This document shows, in pieces, positions 58,041 through 64,000 of a stretch of DNA of 64,000 nt. The DNA is from Micromonospora tarapacensis (GTDB taxonomy: Bacteria; Actinomycetota; Actinomycetes; Mycobacteriales; Micromonosporaceae). The position numbers and the translations under genes were made by a program. Position 1 is the first letter of the stretch. Each line of letters begins with the position of its first letter. The stretch covers positions 731,324 to 795,323 of the forward strand of contig NZ_JAHCDI010000004.1 in the NCBI RefSeq assembly GCF_019697375.1, given 5' to 3'. The notes beneath the pieces are model-generated. The model saw nothing but the letters and a program-made list of their open reading frames with translations, made no database searches and had not been told where the DNA came from.

Positions 58041-59435
58041 ATGAGCCAGGGCTTGCGCGACGACCCGCGCGACGAAACGCCGCTACAGCCCGTATACCCT
58101 TCAATCCACCGGGCGCCTCCGTCGTCCTCTACGAAGGGCCGATCGCCGGTCTCGCCGATGACGAGCGGCTCGGTCGTATCGAGCTGGACTGTGGACCGAG
58201 AGTCGGTGTGCGCTGGCGAGCCGAACTACAACCAGAAGACCACCGCCTCGAGCTCGGCAAGGCGTCACTCACGGTACAACGGGCTGGACGGGATTGGACG
58301 ATCGACGCTCACGAGCGCAGCAGCGGCGAAGGCTGGATCAACGTGGCCGCGTTCCTGCGGCCGAACGTCCGTCTGCAGCGAGTCCTGGTCCAGTGGATGA
58401 ACCTGCCGAACATCATCGGGCCGATCGGCCTGTTCGTCTCCAGCGGCGACACCAAGCGCTGGTGGCTGGGGCGTTGGCGGGCCGACATCGATGGCTGGCG
58501 CCTGACGTTGGACGCGCGCCCCGACTACACCGAAGCCTTAGATCACGCACACGAGACGCATCTCTACGTGTTCACCCACGTGATGGAAATCCGCAGGACC
58601 GATGACAGCCATTTCGACGTCGATGCCGTCATGCGGCTCCTGGACTGCCTGCGGGTGACATTCTCGTTCGCCTTCGGCCGCTGGGTGGCCCCTGTCCTAC
58701 CGGTCGGGTACGACCCCGCCGGGAAAGTGGCCTGGGAGATGTGGACCTCTCCGATCTGTGATCCGGCCAGGTCCATCGGTTCACCGTGCCTTTACCGGGG
58801 ACGGCCGAACGACCCTGACCGAACTCGTCCGGTGCGCCGTCCCCGCGTTCAACGACACCGCCAAGCCGGGCAACACGCGCTTCCAGATGTCCCTTGCCAT
58901 TCAGGCCGTAGAGGCCGGTTACGTCGAGCAGCGCATCCTGGCTGCGGCGCCAGCCCTGGAACACCTTGCCTGGACCGAACTCGTCCTGAACAACCGATGG
59001 ACCCGCAAGGACTACGAAGACCGTTACGCCGAAGACCGGCTCCGGTATCTCCTTCAACTGGCCAACATCCCCACCGACATCGACCCGACTGCGCTGCCCG
59101 CCCTGGCCAAGTTCGCTCAGGCGAACCGACTCGACGGACCGACCGCCGTCACTCGGATGCGCAACCGCTTGATCCACCCGCAGACACCTCAGGACCAGAT
59201 CTACAGGCACGATGGGATCGTCGAAGACACCTGGCAGCTCTACCGCCGCTACGCCACGCTGCTGTTGCTGCACTCCATCGGCTACCACGGTGAATACATC
59301 GACCCGGTTCGAAATATCGGATGGGTGGGCAACACCGTGCCGGTTCCATGGGGCACCGCTACCCCAATCCCGACACCAGCGATGCCGCCAGCGAAGAGCA
59401 CCTTCCGACGGTCAAACCGGCGGACGGCAAGGTAA
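58041..59435 (+). CDS. HEPN-like protein with beta-rich N-terminus, frameshifted
   Basis: ATG 58041 has AAGGAG nine bases upstream, but its frame fails after 22 codons. One extra C in the run at 58097-58099 leads into GASVVLYEGPIAGLADDERL, LIPLP-free beta strands and HAHETHLYVFTHVMEIRRTD. A second break near 58760 leads to LTELVRCAVPAFNDTAKPG and a helical C-terminus with AAAPALEHLAWTELVL, LRYLLQLANIPTDIDP and MRNRLIHPQTP. The R-N-x3-H element is the HEPN RNase motif. The overall plan recalls ApeA-type defence proteins, although that link is tentative. Confidence 0.6.
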
Positions 59436-59528
59436 CCGCGATCCAAGTGCCTCTGAAGAGACACCGGTCAGCGGCAGAAGCGTGCAGTCGGAGTCAGTAA
59501 TGATGAGGCGTCCGTTCGGAGGGTGATG

Positions 59529-60065
59529 ATGGGGCAACCGACACTGTTCCTGACCGTGGGGCTCCCCTGCACTGGGAAGACCACGGCCGCTCGGCGCATC
59601 GAGATCGAGCAGGAAGCGCTTCGCCTTACGAAGGACGAATGGGTGAAGGCTCTCTACGGGCGCGAGAACCCGCCATCGGCCGGGGACGTGATCGAGGGAC
59701 GGCTCCTCCAGATCGGGCTGCGCGCCCTCGACCTCGGCAACAACGTCGTGATCGACTTCGGCCTCTGGGACCGGAACGAGCGCTCCGCGCTACGCCAGGC
59801 AGCAGCAGACCTCGGTGCGGCGGTGGAGATGCGCTACTTCGAACTCACCCTCACGGAGCAGCGGAGACGACGCGACCAGCGTCAAGCCGCAGCGCCACAC
59901 ACCACGTGGCCCATGTCCGATCAGGAACTCACCGAGTGGGCTGACCGCTTCGATATCCCCGCGCCAGGTGAACTCGACGGCAGTGAACCCGTTGACGGCC
60001 CACCGGCCGGGTTCACGACATGGGACGAGTGGCGCAGGCATCGCTGGCCGCCATCAGTCTGCTGA
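59529..60065 (+). CDS. P-loop kinase-like ATP-binding protein
   Basis: This 178-residue protein has Walker A GLPCTGKTTAA at residues 9-19, RLTKDEWVKALYG, then NNVVIDFGLWDRNERSALRQ, YFELTLTEQRRRRDQRQ and FTTWDEWRRHRWPP. It matches the AAA_33/zeta-like small-molecule kinase group, often linked to antibiotic or nucleotide phosphorylation. I chose ATG 59529, six bases after GGAGG; GTG 59523 and ATG 59526 are also in frame. The substrate is unknown. Confidence 0.85.
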   Translation: MGQPTLFLTVGLPCTGKTTAARRIEIEQEALRLTKDEWVKALYGRENPPSAGDVIEGRLLQIGLRALDLGNNVVIDFGLWDRNERSALRQAAADLGAAVEMRYFELTLTEQRRRRDQRQAAAPHTTWPMSDQELTEWADRFDIPAPGELDGSEPVDGPPAGFTTWDEWRRHRWPPSVC

Positions 60066-60280
60066 GGCCTGCTCGTCACACGCGCCACCGCCCCCGTCCA
60101 CCGGCAGGATCCAATCCGGGCAACTGATCTTCGTCACGAAGTGCGAACCGCGCCACACGCGGCAGATCCGTGCGTTGCTGGAAGCCGCCTGCGCTGACCC
60201 TCATCGCGATAGTCGGCCTTGCGCGCTGCGGCGGCGTCTGCCCGGTTCGGGGCGATTGCATGTCCCGGGTTCGTTGGGCG

Positions 60281-60745
60281 TTACGGCTTGGGGGCTTGTG
60301 CCAGGTACGTGATGTGGGCTGCCCGTTGTATCAACAGTCGGCGTAGGTAGGGCGCGATGAGCGCCCAGGTGACCACTGCGCCCAGCGGCCCCAGGGGCGC
60401 GCTGATGGTCATGCGGTCGGTCATCTGTGTGCGTAGGCCGTCGAGGTCCTGGAACTGGTGCTCGTGGCGCAGCGAACGGAAGGGGCCTCGCGTCTGCTCG
60501 TCCACGAAGTGGTACGGCCGTTTGTAGGCGGTGATTCGGCTGGTCATGCGCCAGGTCAGTCCGAGGTGGCGGGCGTGGAAGGTGACTTCGTCGCCGAGGG
60601 CGAGTTGACGTCGTCCGGTGCTGGTCGTGGCCGTCTCGCGGCTGGCGTGCAGGGACGCGGTGTGGACGTCCACGTCGAGGGTCAGGTCGAACACCACACT
60701 CGGGGCGGCGTTGATGACGGACACGACCTCGACGAGCGCCGACAC
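60281..60745 (-). CDS. SRPBCC-family protein
   Basis: This 154-residue protein has the START-like pattern: VEVVSVINAAPSVVFDLTLD, LALGDEVTFHARHLGLTWRM, YHFVDEQTRGPFRSLRHEH, TDRMTISAPLGPLGAVVTW. Such proteins bind hydrophobic ligands or act as cyclases. No cluster context refines this. The 215 bp before 60281 show no gene. Confidence 0.85.
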   Translation of the reverse strand: MSALVEVVSVINAAPSVVFDLTLDVDVHTASLHASRETATTSTGRRQLALGDEVTFHARHLGLTWRMTSRITAYKRPYHFVDEQTRGPFRSLRHEHQFQDLDGLRTQMTDRMTISAPLGPLGAVVTWALIAPYLRRLLIQRAAHITYLAQAPKP

Positions 60746-60880
60746 GTGGCGAGCCTAACCCTGGGCGATACCACAGGCCGCCCGGCCATGACTGCGTCCG
60801 GACGCCACAGCGGCCGGGCACCAACGTCGTCTCCGCGGCGAGCGCTCCGCGGAAGAGTGTGGCCTCGGTAGCGGAAGAGT

Positions 60881-61294
60881 GTGGCCTTGGTAGATGGGCT
60901 CGCTGTCGGCATGCCGGAGCGAGACGATGTATGGATGGCCGGGCCGATCGAGGAGACGCAGGGCGAGGTTGGCTGGTTCTGCGTTCGCTGCGTCTTGCGC
61001 GTGGGTGGCGACTCGGCGAGCCAGTTGTCCGAGGAACGGCTGACGTTGTGGCGGGCCGAGGGTTTCGACGAGGCGATCGGACTGGCCGAGGATGAGGCGA
61101 GCGGCTATGCGGCGGAGCAGCCCGACCTGGACATTGTGGGACTCTCCCAGGCGTATCGGCTGTTTTTTGGACCCAGGCATGGGGCGGAGGTCTTCTCGCT
61201 GCTGCGGGCCAGCGATCTGGACCCGTCGGCCTACCTGACGAGGTTCTTCGACACCGGCGAAGGGAAACAGGGCGACACTGATCCCGGCACCTGA
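60881..61294 (+). CDS. DUF4288-like hypothetical protein
   Basis: This 137-residue protein reads GEVGWFCVRCVLRVGGDSAS, SEERLTLWRAEGFDEAIGLA, EDEASGYAAEQPDLDIVGLS, QAYRLFFGPRHGAEVFSLLR. The layout resembles DUF4288 proteins, of unknown function. The start could be GTG 60881 or ATG 60911. A 23-bp imperfect tandem repeat (GGAAGAGTGTGGCCT, twice) lies just upstream at 60850-60890. Confidence 0.65.
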   Translation: MALVDGLAVGMPERDDVWMAGPIEETQGEVGWFCVRCVLRVGGDSASQLSEERLTLWRAEGFDEAIGLAEDEASGYAAEQPDLDIVGLSQAYRLFFGPRHGAEVFSLLRASDLDPSAYLTRFFDTGEGKQGDTDPGT

Positions 61295-61454
61295 CCGAGC
61301 GGTTTCCAGCAAGCTTGCGCCGACCTCGAAACCATCCGCGGCCATGACCCTGGAGACCTCGGATGTTCGGTGGACCACATCGGCTTTCGGCGCCGGGCTG
61401 CCGTGCGTTCAACGAGGACGAGGTCGTGGTTGAGTTGCCGGGTTCGTTGATGAT

Positions 61455-62834
61455 GTGTGGGTGTATCTGCGCCGTCCAGTCGGCTCTCGCGTGTTCGCGG
61501 TGGTTGTCGCGGCGTTGCTGGTGGGGTTCGTCGGTTATCTGGTGAGTTTGCAGTTCACTGTCGGCGGCTCGGTGTCCGGGCGTCTCTGCGCTGGCGTGTT
61601 CTCGCTGATCGTTCTGTTCACGGCGGTCAGTTTTCTCGGGTATGGGTTGCAGCGGTTTCAGGTTGATGTCGACCGGGACGGTTGGACGGTGCGGATCGGC
61701 CGGTACCGACGTGATCTGCGGTGGGCCGAGGTCTCAGCGGTGGTGATCGAGAACCGGGAGATCGAGGGGCGGAGTCACCGCCGGCCGGTTCCCGCGCTGT
61801 ACCTGGTGCCTGAGCGGGGCGTCAGTCTGGACGTGCCGAGTGACCTGCGCGCCACCGTGGACGGGCGGGCGGCGGTACGGCTGTTCGACCTGAGCGACCT
61901 GAAGATTGAGGAGATGCAGTTCGTCCGTGACCTGGCTGGTCTGGCCGGTGACCGCCTTGACGTTCGGGTCCACCGCCTCCAGGTGATGCTGCTGAGCGAG
62001 GACGTCCAGCAACGGCTGAACGGCGGGACCGTTCTCTCCGCCTTCCCACCTGGCGCGCAGGGCGTGCGAACGCAGCGCTGGTTGAACCGGCGGCGCTTCC
62101 TGCTGTTCGTCGGCTGGTACCTGTTCGCCGTGGTCCCCGCGCTGCTGCTCACCGGCTTCACGGCCCGGCTGCACGAACTGCTCGGCGCCGCGGTCGCGGT
62201 CTTGGGCCTGCTCGCGGTCATCGCCGCGTACGCCCAGTTCGTCACGCTGTTCAGCGATGCCGCCGACCTCGTCGACATCGAGGTGACGATCGCCGGCACG
62301 GAACTCGTGCGGATGATCGGTGACCGCACCTACCGCGACGACATGCACGGCGGCACAGTCGTGGTGCTGCCACCGGGGGCGCAACGCGGCTACGGCAAGG
62401 CGTGGCTGCTCGGGTTCCCGCACACCGTGGCGCTCCTCGCCGATCCACGCACCGGACGGCTTCGTCACCACGACGACCTGCACGCCCTGTCGGCAGTGCT
62501 GCACCGGTCACCACATGCCACTGACCAGGCCGCCGCCCGCGACATCGACGACCTCGCCCTGCAGTCCCAGGTCGGCGACTCGACGGCGCCAGACGGCGCC
62601 GACAACGCCCGCCTGTGGATGTCGCTGACCAAAGCAGGCCGCATCCTGGCCTGGGCCGTCGTCGTGGTCTCCGTCCTGCTCACCGGCGGCTGGATGCTGG
62701 AGAGCACCCACTACCTGGGCGGCGCGGTCATCCTCATCGGTGTATCACTGGCCACGGTCTGGGCGCTCTACGCGCTGTACCGGATACTCGCGCTGCTCGG
62801 CGCGGCGTGGCAAGCGGTCCACAAGACCCACTGA
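61455..62834 (+). CDS. Multi-pass membrane protein with PH-like cytoplasmic segment
   Basis: Unrecognised 459-residue protein. It has two N-terminal TM helices (VFAVVVAALLVGFVGYLVSL, VFSLIVLFTAVSFLGYGL), a beta-rich region like a bacterial PH domain (VDVDRDGWTVRIGRYRRDLR, WAEVSAVVIENREIEG), a central TM pair (FLLFVGWYLFAVVPALLLTG, LGLLAVIAAYAQFVTLFS) and a C-terminal TM pair (ILAWAVVVVSVLLTGGWML, LGGAVILIGVSLATVWALY). GTG 61455 is the likely start. No functional prediction. Confidence 0.78.
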   Translation: MWVYLRRPVGSRVFAVVVAALLVGFVGYLVSLQFTVGGSVSGRLCAGVFSLIVLFTAVSFLGYGLQRFQVDVDRDGWTVRIGRYRRDLRWAEVSAVVIENREIEGRSHRRPVPALYLVPERGVSLDVPSDLRATVDGRAAVRLFDLSDLKIEEMQFVRDLAGLAGDRLDVRVHRLQVMLLSEDVQQRLNGGTVLSAFPPGAQGVRTQRWLNRRRFLLFVGWYLFAVVPALLLTGFTARLHELLGAAVAVLGLLAVIAAYAQFVTLFSDAADLVDIEVTIAGTELVRMIGDRTYRDDMHGGTVVVLPPGAQRGYGKAWLLGFPHTVALLADPRTGRLRHHDDLHALSAVLHRSPHATDQAAARDIDDLALQSQVGDSTAPDGADNARLWMSLTKAGRILAWAVVVVSVLLTGGWMLESTHYLGGAVILIGVSLATVWALYALYRILALLGAAWQAVHKTH

Positions 62835-63053
62835 CCAGCTACAAACCTCCACCACCACAGTACCTCGGCGGCAAGAAGTCCCTCTTTCGTACTTTTGATC
62901 ACGCTTGCCGGAGTCCTACCCGCAACCGTCCGCCAAGCCGCCACGCCGGAGGCGTCAGCCGAGGCCACCCTCAGCGACGAGCGCTCTGCGGCATGACCGG
63001 ACGTCCGCGCTCTGCGGATGCGGTCATCTCGTTCGGCCTGAGATGCTCGGCGC

Positions 63054-63281
63054 ATGGGCGATCGACCACCGGAGGGATACGTTGAGCCGATCTCGGTATG
63101 GCTCGTGGAATTCCTCGACAGCCGCCAGCCAGGCGAGAGGTTCCAAGCGGGAGCGTTCACTACGGAAGAAGAAGCCCAGCGGCTTCGAGAGGCCTTGGGG
63201 CAAGCCGGCGACTATGAAAACCTCTGCGTCAATCTGGTGCCAGTTCACGCCCGGCTGGAGGATTGGGACTGGGACCGCTGA
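63054..63281 (+). CDS. Small hypothetical protein
   Basis: This 75-residue acidic protein reads YVEPISVWLVEFLDSRQPGE, FTTEEEAQRLREALGQAGDY, ENLCVNLVPVHARLEDWDWD. Balanced composition and strand-helix-strand pattern suggest a real gene. No family recognised. The flanking gaps (62835-63053 and 63282-63453) hold nothing clear. Confidence 0.6.
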   Translation: MGDRPPEGYVEPISVWLVEFLDSRQPGERFQAGAFTTEEEAQRLREALGQAGDYENLCVNLVPVHARLEDWDWDR

Positions 63282-63453
63282 CTGTCCCACTCGCGGCTGG
63301 TGGCACTACGAGGTGGATCCGGAACCCCACGATGGTGGGACGCCTGACGCTCATCGATCCACGATGGGCCGCTGGGCGATAACTCGCGCAGTGCGGCAGA
63401 TCAGGATGCCTGACGCACCTGACCGACCTGCGCCTGCGGTCTGGCCGGCGCGT

Positions 63454-64000
63454 TCAGATGCCGTTTGCTGCGGCGTAGAGCACGTACCACAGCGCCGCAC
63501 TCAGGGCACCGCTTGAGATGGCTGCGGTAAGCAGCGTCGGCCACACGCGCCACAGGCGGTGCGCCGTGCCCAGCCAGGCCAGGACGACGATCGGAAGCAC
63601 GATCTTGACGAGTTCCCCGACCACAACACCTCGGAAGAACTCTGCTTGGTACGGGTCGGACACTGTCAACATCTGCCAGGGCGGTGCCAGCATCACGGCC
63701 TGCCAGCCCTCGCCAGAGAGAAGGCCGCATACCGTCCCCGCAGCCAGCGCCGAGGTCGACACTTTGCCGACTCGCACGATATGGCCGAGCAGCCCGAGCA
63801 CCGGTCCCCCGACGAGGGACCCGGTCAGCCACAGCGCCGTCATCATGGCAATCGAACGCAGCCCCAGCAGGTCGGCCGACGTGCCGTCCTCCAGGGTGCC
63901 CCCACTCCAGCGACGACTGACCATCAGCACAAGCAGGTAATAGAGCAGCGTGGCCAGCACCAATAGCGCGGTAGCACTGCCAACCGCTCGTTTAGCTGTG
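63454..64000 (-). CDS. Membrane protein, 5' end beyond the window
   Basis: The frame is open to the right edge (TAKRAVGSATALLVLATLLY), so the start lies outside; the internal GTG at 63963 is probably not the start. It has at least four hydrophobic segments (LATLLYYLLVLMV, SIAMMTALWLTGSLVGGPVL, LVKIVLPIVVLAWLGTAH, TLLTAAISSGALSAALWYVL). Not recognised. Confidence 0.72.
   Translation of the reverse strand, partial: TAKRAVGSATALLVLATLLYYLLVLMVSRRWSGGTLEDGTSADLLGLRSIAMMTALWLTGSLVGGPVLGLLGHIVRVGKVSTSALAAGTVCGLLSGEGWQAVMLAPPWQMLTVSDPYQAEFFRGVVVGELVKIVLPIVVLAWLGTAHRLWRVWPTLLTAAISSGALSAALWYVLYAAANGI

Overview
The window is high-GC actinomycete DNA, most likely from Micromonospora or another Micromonosporaceae. 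The evidence is the very GC-rich coding with frequent GTG starts, the MoxR/DUF58/transglutaminase cluster beside fibronectin-type III proteins, an F420-type luciferase-like oxidoreductase, a mycothiol-dependent-type MDMPI protein and a GH48 cellulase. The genus is inferred from gene families, not from a marker gene.

Positions 1-16137 look like stable chromosome: a GH48 cellulase end, a DUF3159 membrane protein, a PAP2 phosphatase, an MDMPI-type protein, a coupled LLM oxidoreductase and SDR pair, a palindromic intergenic repeat, a minus-strand operon (FN3 protein, MoxR ATPase, DUF58, TgpA-like transglutaminase), a TPR/FN3 protein and tRNA-Leu(GAG). Four of these chromosomal genes are broken by apparent one-base losses in G/C runs. 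I read this mainly as an assembly problem.

From the tRNA onward the DNA is accessory. An AbrB-like gene and tyrosine recombinase (16.2-17.7 kb) are followed by an IS701 relic and a type I-E-like CRISPR array of 31 repeats and 30 spacers (18.6-20.5 kb). The array abuts cas3, which carries an in-frame TAG. No Cascade or adaptation genes follow; an IS5 element sits about 40 bp downstream.

The most unusual block is a minus-strand run at 24.4-29.2 kb: a small membrane protein, a TIR protein, a degenerate P-loop/helical-repeat protein, an adenylation enzyme lacking its first subdomain, and a carrier protein. The last four are packed with GTGA overlaps or a gap of about 17 bp. A divergent HTH/TPR regulator beside it is split by a 29-bp tandem duplication. 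Next come an M23 peptidase remnant and an NB-ARC/TPR STAND protein paired with a metallophosphoesterase (30.7-34.9 kb).

At 35.3-40.1 kb is a polymorphic-toxin locus: an RHS gene interrupted by an IS3 element, a coupled membrane gene that may be its immunity gene, transposase fragments and an orphan Imm7 gene. The remainder mixes small regulators (HxlR, ArsR, winged helix), a two-component system, a DUF6326 protein, SRPBCC proteins, a beta-propeller/phosphotransferase fusion, a HEPN-like protein, a P-loop kinase and membrane proteins of unknown role, interspersed with ISAs1, IS5 and integrase relics. The last gene runs off the right edge.
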